From: Caenorhabditis remanei
Taxonomy: Eukaryota > Nematoda > Chromadorea > Rhabditida > Rhabditidae
Reading direction: 5' to 3'
DNA: 64,000 nucleotides
Assembly: GCF_010183535.1 (NCBI RefSeq)
Contig: NC_071331.1
Location: forward strand, 19,406,001-19,470,000
Of the stretch, positions 21,241 to 33,012 are shown in pieces (position 1 is the first letter of the stretch; each line of letters begins with the position of its first letter). The translations under genes and the position numbers were made by a program. The notes beneath the pieces were generated by a model, which was not told the origin of the DNA, made no database searches, and was given only the letters and a program-made list of their open reading frames with translations.

Positions 21241-23295
21241 ATGCCTCCTCTAAAATTCATGAGTTTTCCATCTCTGGTCCAAGAAAACGTTCTAAAACAT
21301 ATGGAGTTTGTCGAGGTTTTTATGATGTCTTTGTGTTCGAAACGAACCAAAAATTGTGCGGTTCGTGCAAGAATCGAAATTCCACAAGTCTATTTCACAG
21401 TAAAAGAAACGGAGCAAAAGATAGGAATTAGACTAGGAGAAGGGAAAGAGGTAACCAAAACAATTATTAGAGTATTGGAATATTTAGAAGAACGGATTAA
21501 ATCTGCTGATAAAGTTAAATACGGAGATTTTGAGAGGTAAGTCTTATGGGACTAGTCTGAGTGGTTTGAGCATAGCACGGGGTCTGGTATTGAGTACTAA
21601 AATCAACTGCGCTCTGCTGAAATCAGCTAAAATTTTAGCGCGAGATTCAAAACAAATGTGTTATTTAAACATTTTTATCATTTTTAAAAAATAGAATTGA
21701 CAAAATAAAACTGGCATTTCATTTCTAAAAACATTTTGATCCTAAAGTTCTTATAATACCCAGAAAAAAAACATATCAAAAAATCAGCCAGAACGGATAA
21801 GTTAGTTTGAAACGTAACATGACCTGGTGGCTTGTGCTTGAGCCAGTCAGATAATATCTTTTAAATAACCAAGCTCGATTATTACTTTTATGAAATATAT
21901 AAATTTTGGATCAACGTTCCACAGTGGGACTATTATTCTGTGGAACAACAGACATTTTGAATAAGGAAACTTTACAAAGTTCAGTTGTGATCAAAAATTT
22001 CGTTGTACCCTTTGAGTCAACAATCTGTTGTACCCTAAGAGCAACTTACTCGTTGTACCTTAAAAGTATAGTACCTTCTGAGTCATGGTACCCTCTGAGT
22101 CATGGTACCCTTGGAGCCTGCGTAGGCGGTTCAAAATGCCACAACGAAAAGCGAGTCGAAATAATTTGAATTTGAATTTGCCTCCAAGTCTAGTGGGGCG
22201 CGTTGCATTTCTGTACTCACCCTCAGACCCTGTGAGAAAATCAAAAAGGTAATAATGTAATTTTGAGCGAAAACAAAACGACATTTGTTAAATATTTTGG
22301 TTATTTTTTCTTGCTTTTATGAAGTTTACCTGTTTTTTGTGTTATCATTGATTGAGTGACAGCACCAATCCGAAAGAAAAATGAAGAAATTACAATAGGA
22401 AAAGAATTGAACCAGAAAGTCTCCGACTCTCGACCAAAACCGATGAGGAGAGGGTCCAGAGGGCGGGCGGTTCAGTTTTTGAGATTTTTTTCTTTTTTCA
22501 GTGTTTGTGCAGCTATCAAACCTTACAAAGGAGCCTGTGTGATACAAATCAAACAGACTGAAGAAACATTCATGGCGGGATTGTACCACTATTTCAAAGC
22601 ATTGTTCCGTTTAACAGAACCAAGTTATCTGGTAATGAATGTTAACAGACTTTCCGAGAGAATGTTGTTCGTTGAAGATGTGAACAAAGCTTACATCACC
22701 GGGCAAACACTGGAAGTCAAGAATTTGGAATTGTTTCTGACTAAGCATCCGAATCTGGAAGTTTTAAAGATTGAGTCATCAATCAATGGAGAATTAGACG
22801 ATATTTCAAGAATACTCAGCGTTAAAAATCTTCGTTTATCGAATGCTGGACACTTTGGAATGCGCGTGCTCTCAAATTTTACTGGCCGAAACATATGTTT
22901 ATTTGAGTCTGTTCTCGTGGAGACGGAACTTAATGCAATCATCAAAAAATGGATAAACGGTGAAGAATTTCAAAATTTGGAGGCAGTTCTTGCTCAAAAT
23001 ATAAGACCTACTGTAAGAGGGATGAATCTAGATCAAATATTTGATGGGTTTGCAGTTGAAAGATTCAATCCAGCAAATCGACCACAATACTTTCAATTTG
23101 ATAAAAAGTGAGTCGACCAATGAATGATTTTTGTAAATGGGTTTTAATACACATTTTTTCAGACTATTCGGACATCGTTGCAAACCTTACAGTTTTAGTG
23201 GTTCATTCTGTTATGATGTCATCAGAAAAAGTGATGGAAAGAGAGCTTCGGTTTTAGCTATACACATGCTTTTCAAGTTTGTCGTTTGGAATTGA
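21241..23295 (+). CDS. F-box / FBA-type nematode protein (344 aa)
   Basis: Exons 21241-21536, 22502-23107 and 23163-23295, phases consistent (2,2). The ATG directly follows a TTTCTTTCAGA acceptor. Residues 1-45 match the nematode F-box (FPSLVQENVLKHMEFVEVFM, SLCSKRTKNC). The second half resembles the FBA_2-type F-box-associated domain (NLELFLTKHPNLEVLKIES; TELNAIIKKWINGEEFQNLE). Such proteins are thought to be substrate adaptors of SCF ubiquitin ligases, with the FBA domain choosing the target; the family is large and fast-evolving in Caenorhabditis. Intron 1 is 965 bp and carries a GTACC minisatellite. It is the last intact gene before the 21U-rich region. Confidence 0.82.
22000..22125 (+). 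repeat. Degenerate GTTGTACCCT minisatellite in the F-box gene intron
   Basis: Six units of 17-25 bp beginning GTTGTACC or GTACC and containing GAGTC, getting shorter from left to right (25, 25, 19, 17, 17 bp). Confidence 0.7.
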
Positions 23296-23919
23296 TTTCT
23301 AATGTCTATTTTTAAAAACTCATTCACATTGCCCAATATTTTTTCGTAGCGCGCTGAAGAAAGATACAGAAATTCGATGGAAAGTTAGGTTTTTTGTGTT
23401 GAAACCTAAATACTCTATCCATTTTCCAGCTGAAATTTGTATCACAATAATAGCATAACCAGACCTGCCATTTGACAAAAGATAGGAACAAATGCGGTGT
23501 TCAATTTTTTGAGAACGTAGAAACGGCTGGATGGAAGTCTTAGTAATCTGGAACAAACTTGTACTGAGTTTCTTTGTCGAATATAATAAAAACCCATCCA
23601 GCTTATCATTTTATTGAATAAGTTTCAAGAAGTCCTAATGTTAATATGTAGCAATAGTTTAACCTAGTTTAGTCTCAAAACGGGAAAATGTACTTTTAGT
23701 TTTCTGAAAATTTGACCTCGAATTTCACCTGCTCAGAGTTCTCGTAAGCAGAATTTAAAAACGGATGTCTAGGTTTACAAAAATCCTTTTTTTTTAAGCT
23801 GTGCTATTCGTTTTTCTTAGTATCGATCTCAAGTTATACAGTACCGGTCAATAGGTTGTATTTCAGTTGAAATCGTCCAACTTTGAAAGTGTGTCATGGT
23901 AATACTGGTTGTCCCATCA
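23296..23919. other. Intergenic, no feature seen
   Basis: AT-rich sequence after the F-box gene stop; no exon or Ruby core recognised. Confidence 0.5.
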
Positions 23920-24010
23920 AATAAAAATGATTGTATTGCTAATTATTACTCACTTATTTCTATTCTTATTATGATGATTGTAAATAAATTACTTTTTGAA
24001 TTAGAAAAAA
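23920..24010 (+). pseudogene. Orphan 3'-UTR-like remnant of the coiled-coil gene family
   Basis: ATTATTACTCACTTATTT followed by ATGATGATTGTAAATAAAT resembles the 3' UTR of both coiled-coil genes (17,620-17,700; 20,165-20,240) and of the fragment at 47,600. No matching coding sequence lies upstream, so this is a relic that marks the left boundary of duplication copy A. Confidence 0.55.
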
Positions 24011-24827
24011 GTTTTCATGAAAGATTCTAAAAGATCAAAACTCATTTCTCCCTTCCTTCCATTTTTAGCACTTTTATCCATGTTTTGTTCTTGTTTTCTA
24101 ATTGGTTTTTCCTTTTTTTATGACGTTAGAGTTGAGGAAACCGCCTTTTTTCAACAGCTTTGGATATACTTCTGGACTGATTTCTTGAAATGTTTGTACT
24201 TTTTTACTGTTTCACCTGGAACAGTATATTGGACAATGATAACAACAGGCCAATCGTCTGCGGAATTTCGTTTGGAATATACAGGATAACGGCGAACAGA
24301 ATCCGATCGTCGATGGATGAAATCCAGTTTTTTTTCAAGGTTTCACGTAAAACAGAACATTTTTTCAAATAAAAATTTAACGGTTTCTCAGAACTGATAG
24401 CAAGTTTCTCACTCATGGCAATGCAGCAACGTTCTCCAATTCATGCCCTTCTAACAAAATAATTATAAAATGTTACAGTTTCAATACGAAAACTTTATCT
24501 TTTTTCTGATTTTGAGTGGTGATACCAAGCGTGCGCAGGACTCGTAGTTGAAAAAGATTAAATCTCATGTTTTTGAGCTTCGCAGGTCTGAAAAGAACAC
24601 CCCTTGACAAGAAAACCGATAACAGATGATTCCAAAGTGAACGCATATTTCCGGGACAGTGCACCAGACCATTTGTAGATAACATTCGGTTTTAAGTGAA
24701 ACAGTAGATTTTTTGAAGTTTATTTTTTTTGGTAGCTTCGCCACTTTTGCATTCACCACATTTTTCCGGTTTTTACAAAATTTCTCTACTGTTTCAAAAT
24801 TAAAATTTCATCTCTTTCGTGTTTTAA

Positions 24828-24848
24828 TGATGCTTCCGTTTCGCGATA
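24828..24848 (+). ncRNA. Predicted 21U-RNA (type I piRNA)
   Basis: Core CTGTTTCA at 24,789; the YRNT start signal is TAAT with its T at 24,828, 39 nt from the core C. The predicted RNA begins TGATGCTTCCG. Its duplicate counterpart is 49,448-49,468. The exact 5' end is inferred. Confidence 0.55.
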
Positions 24849-25567
24849 ATATGGTTCTCACATCATTTTATTATTTCTGAACTAGTTTTACTGTTTAGAT
24901 GAGCACGTGTATGGAAAACTGAGCAAGTCGATGTTGATGAATCAATCGCAGATAATCTCCAGTTTTTAAAAATATTTCTTGAAACAGTAACGTTTTTACC
25001 GTTTCACGGAACACTGATCTGAAACAGAATTGAAAACGAACTGTTCACATCAAAATATTTGATTCTCTTGTTTTCCTATCCGATTCTACCAAAAAAGATC
25101 TACTGTTTCAAAACAGAAACTTCATCTCATTCAGATTTTGAATCACGCTTGGATTTTGCAAATCATAGATACACAATTCTGATCGATTTCTGAAAGTCAT
25201 GAACTAACTACTTTTTCTCGCTGTTTCAGCAAAAAATGATAACTTTCTATCTTATGATTAGGGTCAATTGTCGAATCATTGAAATGGTTAGCAATATTGA
25301 GAACACATGTTACTTCGATTTTCTGAAACTGAACTACTCGATAATCTCAAGATAGGGAGCAACGAATTCCAATTCAGTCAACTTTTTTATTCAAACAGTT
25401 ATCATCTTTGAAAAAAGTATCCAGTGTTTCACAGACTATTCGTTAAAACGGATAACAAACAGTTAGTAGTAGCGTAAGTGGTTTTTATGCTTTCCTAATG
25501 ATATCCTTTCGAACTAAAAATTTACTGTTTCAAAGTGATAATTAAATCTCATTTAGACTTTGTGTGA

Positions 25568-25588
25568 TGTTTTCGTCTTGCAAAAATA
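25568..25588 (+). ncRNA. Predicted 21U-RNA
   Basis: Core at 25,525; start signal TGAT with T at 25,568 (+43). The predicted RNA begins TGTTTTCGTCTT and is nearly identical over its first 12 nt to the counterpart at 50,347. Confidence 0.5.
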
Positions 25589-25942
25589 AGCTATTCTTTT
25601 AGAATTCTAGTAATCAATATTCACCACTTTTTCTCATTTTTTCAGGGAATGTTGTTAGTTTACAGTATGATAAGTGGATTCGATCAAGAGTGATCAAGAG
25701 AGGACACTTATATTGATTTTTTACTGTTTCACTGGGCAGTAATCTGTTTTGACGTTTTTGTTGGCAGTTATTTGTCAGTTCTGACCAGAAGTAAGATACA
25801 ACATTGTAATAGAGTTTTGATTTACTGTTTCACTGGAATCGAAAAAAATCTTCCGAATGAAAAAAAAAAGTTGATGATTAGTTGTGTTTCATTTGAAACT
25901 TACTGTTTCAATATAACAACTTCATCTGTTTCATAGTTTTAA

Positions 25943-25963
25943 TGATGATCCCGTAATCGGTGT
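25943..25963 (+). ncRNA. Predicted 21U-RNA
   Basis: Core at 25,903; start signal TAAT with T at 25,943 (+40). The predicted RNA begins TGATGATCCCG. A second core lies between at 25,926, so two overlapping units are possible. Confidence 0.5.
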
Positions 25964-26699
25964 TCACAGCTTTCTATGAATTCTGAAAACAAGTCAACTT
26001 CACTCACCCAAAATAAATACGGAACGTGCAAATAGATCGTTGTCAGTCATTGCTATGAAATTAAAAAGAAAACAGATAAAATGAAATGTCCTCCTAACCT
26101 GTAAATGTTCAATGTGTTGATGGATTTCCATTACTGTTCCACAGAATACTCATCAGAACTGATAATCAATAGTTGACAGTTTACAATTCGAATTAAAAGT
26201 TACTGTTTCACAACAAAAACTTTACATTGTTGCGATTTCGAAAGATGATTGGTATAGTCGCGACAAAAAAGTTCCGACATTTTTTATTTCGATAATATGT
26301 TGCACAAGTGTGGTACTCTTATAAATTTTCTCATTGTTTCATAGTGCGTTAGTAATCAAAAAGCTAGAGGAGGAACTCACTCTTTGAACACCTCTAGCTA
26401 ACAATACAGACTATTTTTCCGAAAATTTGAACCGTGGGCTATTTGTGGGTCCTCCAGTTCAGATTATATATTCAATCAACCCTTTCTCGTTGTATGTTAT
26501 GTTATTTTTTGCGTAGAGTTCGATAAGAATGTTGAGAAAAAACTGAAACCGAAAATTTATACTGCTTCAAAAATTAATTTGTTTTTTTTTGTTTTTAATT
26601 TTTTCCGAATTAGTTAGTTACTCAATGCATGATTATTAAACTTCATACAGATCTCTCTGCATATGTTTAAATTTCTAGTCATTTCTACTATTCTAAAAC

Positions 26700-27486
26700 A
26701 TTCAGAAATTCACTTTGTGATTTCATTGAAACTTTATTTTCATTTACAAAGTTTTTTACGTGACTAGAAGCCTGGACATCTGTGGGAGGGGCTTAACGTG
26801 CTGTGCTCATGGTTTTTTTGCGAAAATTCCTATGCGGCGCAAAAAAGTGTGCGGCAAGTTGCAAAAGGTGTGAGGAGCTGAGACACGCCCTGCTCTATTT
26901 TCTTGAAATTCAGATGTTTATGGATTAATCCGAGGTAAGCTTATAATTTTGATGAAACAGTAACATTTATTTCTGTAATTTTGATGGTCTAAAACTGATT
27001 GAAAATAATTTTGAAGGCAATTTACTTACAATGATGCGGATTTTTTCATTCTGGTACTTACTAATATCAAATTTTCAAAATATATAATCTAACGTTCTTG
27101 AAACAGCAATCAGAAGAGTTTTTTAAACCGATATGTTAGGAATAAAAGAGTAGCCAATTACTTTACAGTACAAAAATAAATAGTCTTGAAACAGCATTTT
27201 TTTTTCGAAAAAATGATTCGCTGTTTCAAAAATTTATTGTTAAGAAGAAATTCATCGTAAAGGTAATTATATTCTCGATAAAACATATTTTTGCGGCACG
27301 GAGAAAGTGGGATGTCCCGGCTCCTCCTACTTTAGCAACATGCCGGGCACTCTTTGGCGCCGCAGTTAAATTTCATTTTCGATTTACCTTTTTTGTAGCG
27401 AAATTTATGAAAAACTGTGGTCTTTTTGAAAATTTTCCGCGAAAATCCAGCTCGAAAGGATCGGAAAAGAGGCCCTCCATAGAGGA
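26700..27486. repeat. Segmental duplication copy A, block 2
   Basis: Aligns with about 60,480-61,535: shared TTTACGTGACTAGAAG / TTCACGTGACTAAAAG, GTGTGCGGCAAGTTGCAAAAG and TTTTGATGAAACAGTAA. It lacks the MITE seen in copy B at 60,721. Confidence 0.75.
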
Positions 27487-27622
27487 CTATTAGCACAGCA
27501 CGCTTCTTACAACCGCTCTCTACCGTAACCGAAGAAAAGTTTGTGAGAAATTGAGAGACTCAGAGAAAAAGAGACATTTCTCAAGGACATTTCGGTGGAG
27601 CGCAGTTGTAATACACGTGCTG
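27487..27622 (+). mobile_element. ~140-bp palindromic MITE, copy 8 (interrupted)
   Basis: CTCTACC arm first. The last bases (CTAATA) are displaced to 28,776 because a 1.15-kb element inserted at 27,623. The counterpart in copy B (61,536-61,672) is uninterrupted. Confidence 0.85.
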
Positions 27623-28775
27623 CGCACGGCCGGGATTTTACTACTCGTGGCCTAGAAAATAGTGCGACGAGTTACGCAGTAAGCAGCGAAATTTGTCTGC
27701 ATAGATTGCGTCACGGTGTTTGCAGACTGCGTACCGTAATCGCATGAAAAATTCAGATTTTCTGGCGAGTTTTTCGGAAATTTGACGCAGAAAAATAATA
27801 AATGTATTTAAAAAAGCGAAAAAATGTACCAGAAGATAGAAGAAGGCTTTATCGACGTGAGGAAATGCGAAATTTCGATGTCTGACCAACTCAATTCACA
27901 TTCTGGGCAAAAACTCCTCTAAGTTTCAAAATCGGCCATTTTCTTTGAAAAATAACATTAGCGAATATTATATTTTTTACAGAAAACGTCAAATTGCGTC
28001 TGGTTTATCTTTCTATCCTGCTCCGAATTTTTTTAGTCACAAAACGACGAAATTATGAAGGATTTGGAGCCAATTTTCGACATTTTTCAATTTTTCTCGA
28101 AAACGAAGTCATGAACCTCTACTTTTGAACATGTCAAAACGTCAAGAACGCAAAGGCGGAACTTTTGGCAAATTTTTTCAAAATTCGAGGAGAGCATCTT
28201 CGAGAAAAGTCATTTTTAGCTGTTTTTGGCCCATTTTTTGCATGTTTTTGTCTTATATCTCGAAATTGAGTTCATGAACCCCCATTTTTGAACATGAAAT
28301 ATTGTAGAGCACGTGGCTGTGCACGTTCTGGTAAATTTTTAAAAATTTTGAGGAGAGCATCTTCGAGAAATTTAAGTTTGAAGTGTGTTTTTTCGAGTTT
28401 TTCGAAGATTTTCCGTTTTCTCGAAACGTGAGAAATCAAATCCGAGAGTTTTAGCATATTTTTACGAATCGGACGTGACTGGCGACGTTTCTGAATTACT
28501 CTCGCTTTTCCAACAACTATTCTGAGCCTGAAATTGAGCAACTTTTACACAATTTGTGTTTTTGGCTACATACGGTGCAATCTGTAATTATTTTCAAAAC
28601 TTTCCGGTTTTCTGTGATGTTTCATCGATTTTCAACAACTCAGCATTAAAAAAATTCCGGAACAATGATCAAAAACACCGATTTTTTGCTCCGAAAGTTT
28701 GCAATGCTTAAGGTCACGGTGGCCGAAGTCACTGATTTTTCTAGGCCACGAGTAGTAAAATCCCGGCCGTGTGCG
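27623..28775. mobile_element. 1.15-kb element with CGCACGGCCGGGA inverted ends
   Basis: The left end reads CGCACGGCCGGGATTTTACT; the right end is its near complement (AGTAAAATCCCGGCCGTG then TGCG), with ~35-bp TIRs including CTCGTGGCCTAGAAAA. The interior has a direct repeat (about 28,090-28,215 and 28,260-28,385, both with GAGGAGAGCATCTTCGAGAAA). No transposase is seen. Absent from copy B, so it inserted after the duplication. A fragment lies at about 20,980-21,055. Confidence 0.8.
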
Positions 28776-28777
28776 CT

Positions 28778-29393
28778 AATAAAAAATTTTGAAACAAATA
28801 AAACAACTATGTCTCATTGTTCCCAGACATCCACCCACTTCCTGTTCCATTTTCCATTTACTTCTCATCAAAAATTCCTCAAAAAACTTGTCTCCCCCCA
28901 TCCACCCTCAATAAAATGTTCTACCAAATTCTCCCCCCTAAAAAAAGTCAAAAGTTGAAAATCTCCTCTTTTTGTCTCAAAAATGCTCCCAATGGAACTC
29001 ATTCATTGCCTTCCCCTCCCCCTTTTTCCTCTTTTTCTCACCAGAAATTTCTCAGTTTTTTTGTTTCAATATTTTCTGATTTTTGGTGCCCCTATTCTAT
29101 TCCTTTTGATTCATAAGATTTCTTTCACATATTCTTCTTTTTTCTGACGTTTTTACCCTTCATTCAATACTTTTCTCGGTGTCAAACTTGTTGTCTTCCG
29201 TTCCAAAAAGTGAGAATTCTGTTTCGAGGTGAGGTAAGAAACTACTGTTTCACTTCGTTGAGATACACGATATTTTTCCACGGTTTTTAATTTTTGAACT
29301 ACTAACGTACGAATTTTAGTACCTTGTCTTCTTTCGCAATCAATGTCGAAAGTTGGCAAACTTGTAGTTTTGAAACGTCCCGGAGACACCATA
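28778..29393. repeat. Segmental duplication copy A, block 3 (best conserved)
   Basis: Very similar to 61,685-62,400: shared CCATCCACCCTCAATAAAAT, GAAAATCTCCTCTTTTTGTC and CAATGGAACTCATTCATTGC. Roughly the first 400 bp are far better conserved than the rest of the duplication, so this stretch may be constrained or converted. It is mostly C/T-rich and has no convincing ORF. Confidence 0.8.
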
Positions 29394-29651
29394 CTGTCGA
29401 AAAAATAAAGTTTCGACAAGGATTTTCTAAAAAATTTTCGCGGGCTGGAACACGCAAGCGCATGAAGCTGTGGGCGGAGCTTAAACTGCAAGCTTAATTA
29501 AGCGGCGCGGTTCTAATTCCAGTTGTTTTTTTCCAAATTAAGAAGCGCGCCTCTTGCACTTTAAGCTCCGCCCACAACTTCATGCGCTTGCGTGTTCCAG
29601 CCCGCGAAAATTTTTTTGAAAATCCTTGTCGAAACTTTATTTTTTCGACAG
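29394..29651. mobile_element. 258-bp foldback with TA target duplication
   Basis: Ends CTGTCGAAAAAATAAAGTTT and its complement, flanked by TA at 29,392-29,393 and 29,652-29,653. The corresponding site in copy B (about 62,390, ACTATACAAT) is empty, so it inserted after the duplication. Tc1/mariner-like target. Confidence 0.88.
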
Positions 29652-29919
29652 TACACAACTTTCAAAATCAGTAGCATTTACAGGCATAGGAAATGTCTAT
29701 TACAGGATAATCATGAAAATTGTGATAAAAGCATATCATTTTCTTACTTCTCAGAAACAGTAACTCAAAACTTACTGTTCCATCAAAACATTTATCGACA
29801 ATCAGCATATTGAAATCATTGTGCATATGAGATAAAACTTTGGGATTCAATATTTTTTGAAACATTTTTTTTGAAATAGGTGATTAATGTAAGTTTTGAT
29901 TGATTATAACAAAACCATA

Positions 29920-30180
29920 CTTGCCATTTGACGGGCCGGCCCGGTCGGTACAGGGTGGAATTTTTTTAAACTTTAACACTTCAAAAATAATTTTCAATAA
30001 CTTTTCACCGCAAAATTAACTGTAGAACTACTCATATTCGTCAATTTACTCAAATTATAGTTCAAAATGCCCCAAAAACTGTTTATTCAAAAATCACTGC
30101 TGAAAAAACTTGTTTTTCGGGAAAAGGTCGCTTCACCCGGGCCTGGCTGTTGAAAATTTGGAAATAGTCCCGGCTCGTGA
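29920..30180. repeat. GGGCCGG-containing repeat, copy 1
   Basis: CATTTGACGGGCCGGCCCGG followed by sequence like that at 52,560-52,830 (CTGTAGAACT, CAAATTATAGTTCAAAATGCC, TTTTTCGGGAAAAGGTC). An old dispersed element sharing its GC-rich tip with the hairpin at 62,508. Confidence 0.6.
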
Positions 30181-30287
30181 CAAGTATGTAACAAATACTT
30201 CTGTTTCAAAAGTTTATCAATAGTGACCGATTGGAGCGTGTTAAGAATAAATAAGGTAAAGAAACAGTTATTTTGAAACAGTAATAT

Positions 30288-30832
30288 TGTCGTGGAATTA
30301 AAAAGTCTTAATTCACGACCTTGAGTATTAAGCCTGGTCCATTGCCAGATTTACACAATTTACTCAAAATATAATAAATAATAAAATGAACACTAACAAC
30401 TGCGTGAAACGTGAACCGTGACCAACCATACTGCAACCAATACAGTTCTGGACGTGCTCTCCTAAACTCAACCTGATGACCTTACGATAAGGATCGCTCT
30501 ACATTCAGTGCATAAAAGGAAGAGGAAGCCGTCAGAAGTCGTCCTCTCTCAATCACTCACTCTCCGATGTTCTACCGTGTCTGCCGAAGGAACCTTGGAA
30601 AACGGATGTGTGAATCTCTACATGGAGTGCCGGCGGATGAAGCCTACAAGCTTGGATCAGGGATCAATCCAACACCTTCACCGCCAACTACGGCAGCTCT
30701 GGAGAAGCCTGATTTCAAGTGCAAGTGAACTATTTCGGTCATTCATGTAAAGTTGTTAGTTTTCTCCTCTTTCTGTTGCTCTCATATACTTAGTTTGACA
30801 CGGGCCCACCGTCCCTCAAAGGTGTCATTACA
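30288..30832 (+). mobile_element. Solo LTR with perfect 5-bp target duplication
   Basis: 545 bp, starting TGTCGTGG and ending CATTACA (TG...CA), flanked on both sides by AATAT (30,283-30,287, 30,833-30,837). It has a TATA-like GCATAAAAGG at about 30,510. Copy B at 63,470 has the uninterrupted site (AGTAACATTTCCAGAAG). No internal retroelement genes remain. Strand is a guess from the TATA-like word. The ORF at 30,508-30,750 lies in the LTR and is not supported. Confidence 0.85.
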
Positions 30833-31539
30833 AATATTCCCAGAAGTTAGTAAGTAGAAAAGCATAAGGTGAAAGTGCTCAAAACAAGGTGAGAAACCTT
30901 TTTTGTTCTCTTCTCAGCCACACATTTGATGTTTGTAGCTAGAAAATTTCACAGATTTTAATACAAAACTGATATCTAGAATTCAATTTTATCGACAATG
31001 CGATATTATTTTTGTCTAACAAGAAATAAGGTTGACTGATTGTGATATTTCAATTATATCTCATGTTTCCTAGAAAAATCCACGAGTGGTGATGCTGATC
31101 TCAGACTAAAACTTCACTGTTTCCAATTAATTAGTTCAAAACTTTTTTTTTCAATATGGCCAGTTTTCCTATAATTGATTCACCAGTTTGTTCTGCTCTG
31201 AAATGAACTTTGACTACACACCTCACAATTGTTTCAAGGAAATTAGACTTTTTCATTCACTTTTCAAAATTAATTAATTAATTTTTGTTTAGAAAGAGAT
31301 TGACATTTCAGCTTTTCACAGTGGTGTTTCGATTGGAGCTCTGGTTTTTTTGGCTAAAAAACTTCTCTCATCTAGTTGTGAATAACTTCAGTGGTTTTGA
31401 CGTCATAAAAGGAAGAATCATACTAACATTAATTTAATATTACAAGCGTGGACACAGCAATTTATTTCATTTTTTACGGTTTCAAAATATTTTCTAATCG
31501 AGTCACGTTTTGAGTGAGGGATTACGTTGTTGTCTGATG

Positions 31540-32241
31540 CACAGTCTCCCAAACCCCGAAAAACAACTGCAAGCGAAAGTTCTCAGTGGAGCGCAAAGGC
31601 CGCGCGCTACAGTAGTCAGAAATAATTTTTTTTATTAATTTTTCAACTGAAAATTTTGATTTTGTTCAAATTACGAACAATAAAGGAAATAAAAAGTGAA
31701 AATTGTCCATAACAAAAAACGAGAAAGGCAAAAGCAACATTTCGGAAAAAAGAAAACTATTTTTGAAGCAAAAATAAAAGCCCTGATACAGATCGAAGTT
31801 TTGGCCTGAAAAATCGGTTTTTCCATTATTTCTCGAAACTTATTCGGCAAAAAAGTGACTCATCCATAATAAATGAAGATCTATTTATTGCGGATTTTTT
31901 GAGCTATAATAGAGGTGGAAACGTCAAGAAATAGAGAGCTGGATACAGTTTGAAGCCGAGAATTCGCCAAAACATTTTCAGTGGAAAATGATGTTTTCTT
32001 AGAAAAATTATCAAATGCAACACACAAATGACATGATATCATGGTTTTTAGAAAAATAATTGTTTTTCCTTGATGTATTCATCACATTAGTCTTTATTGA
32101 AGTGGTTTTTTCATCTTTAGCTTTACGCTAAAAATTTAAAAAATTCAATTTTAGACCTGCAAATTTCTCAAATTTTTCGTTTCGTGAGGGGAGATCGAAA
32201 ATTTCCTTGCAGTTCTTACTCGGACTTTGGGAGACCGTGTG
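31540..32241. mobile_element. ~700-bp DNA transposon remnant with 36-bp TIRs
   Basis: The left end CACAGTCTCCCAAACCCCG pairs with the right end (complement CACACGGTCTCCCAAAGTCCG), both running on to CTGCAAG. ATG flanks both ends. The interior is AT-rich without ORFs. Confidence 0.7.
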
Positions 32242-32730
32242 ATGTCGAAAATTTTCATAAATAAATTAACATATTTTCTAACAAAAATTTAAATATTAAA
32301 AAAATCTATTTAATCTTGAAAGAAATATGCAAAGATGATACCAAAAACGTTTATTCATCCTATTTAATTTGTGGAAGGTGATATGAGTGACGAATTTCAG
32401 TTTTTTTTTCTGTTTCAAGCAATTTTGAATTTAATTAGAATTTTTCCAAACTGTTTTAGGACAGGAAAAATGAACTTACTCGGAAAAATTCATAATTGAG
32501 AGCCCTTTCGTTAAACACCCCTTATATCTGTTTCAAATTGCGAAATTAACGCTGTGCTGAAAATTCTTTGCTAATTTTCTTATTCAACTCCCTTGACTTG
32601 AAAAATCTGAAAAAATTTTGTTCAAATCATTAAAAACCTAGCTACCTTAAAAATTTAAGGCTCGGGTGTGAAACAGTAAACTCAATTTTTTGAGACAATT
32701 TTCGTCTGAGACTTGTCTACAGTGGTATCA

Positions 32731-32850
32731 GTATGGCACGCTTCTTACAACCGCGCTCTACCGAAACCAAAGAAAATTGTGTACGAAATTGAGAGACTCA
32801 GAAAAAAAGAGACATTTCTCAAGAGGATTTCGGTGGAGCGCAGTTGTGGA
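32731..32850 (+). mobile_element. ~140-bp palindromic MITE, copy 9
   Basis: CTCTACC arm first; both extreme ends eroded (starts TATGGCACGC, ends CAGTTGTGGA). Confidence 0.82.
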
Positions 32851-32919
32851 GTCCGCATTTTTATATCTTAGATCAATTATCGATTTCGACATAAAAATCA
32901 GGAACACTATCAAGAATAC

Positions 32920-33012
32920 AACATATTTATATATTTATTGACATAAGAAGAATAACGAAAGGAATACATTAAAAAAGGGGAGACTAGATACATCCCTCAC
33001 GAGATGGACTAG
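32920..33012 (-). mobile_element. 3' fragment of the CR1-type LINE family
   Basis: ATTTATATATTTATTGACAT followed by ACATCCCTCACGAGATGGAC matches the 3' end of the LINE at 34,437-34,520 (ACATATCCCTCACGAGATAG), with the same (AAAT)n-like tail. A severely 5'-truncated copy. Confidence 0.6.

Larger units (their letters stand above)
24207..27228. promoter_or_regulatory. 21U-RNA promoter cluster, copy A left part
   Basis: Exact Ruby cores: plus at 24207, 24789, 25103, 25221, 25525, 25724, 25825, 25903, 25926, 26203 and 27221; minus at 24697, 24980, 25020, 26953, 27099 and 27187. Typical context is TTTACTGTTTCAAA with AT-rich flanks, and many are followed by TTCATCTC...TTT and a TAATGATG-like start at about +40. 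Plus cores dominate 25.1-26.2 kb. Most have a positional partner in copy B (47.8-51.5 kb and 61.0-61.3 kb). Confidence 0.85.
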
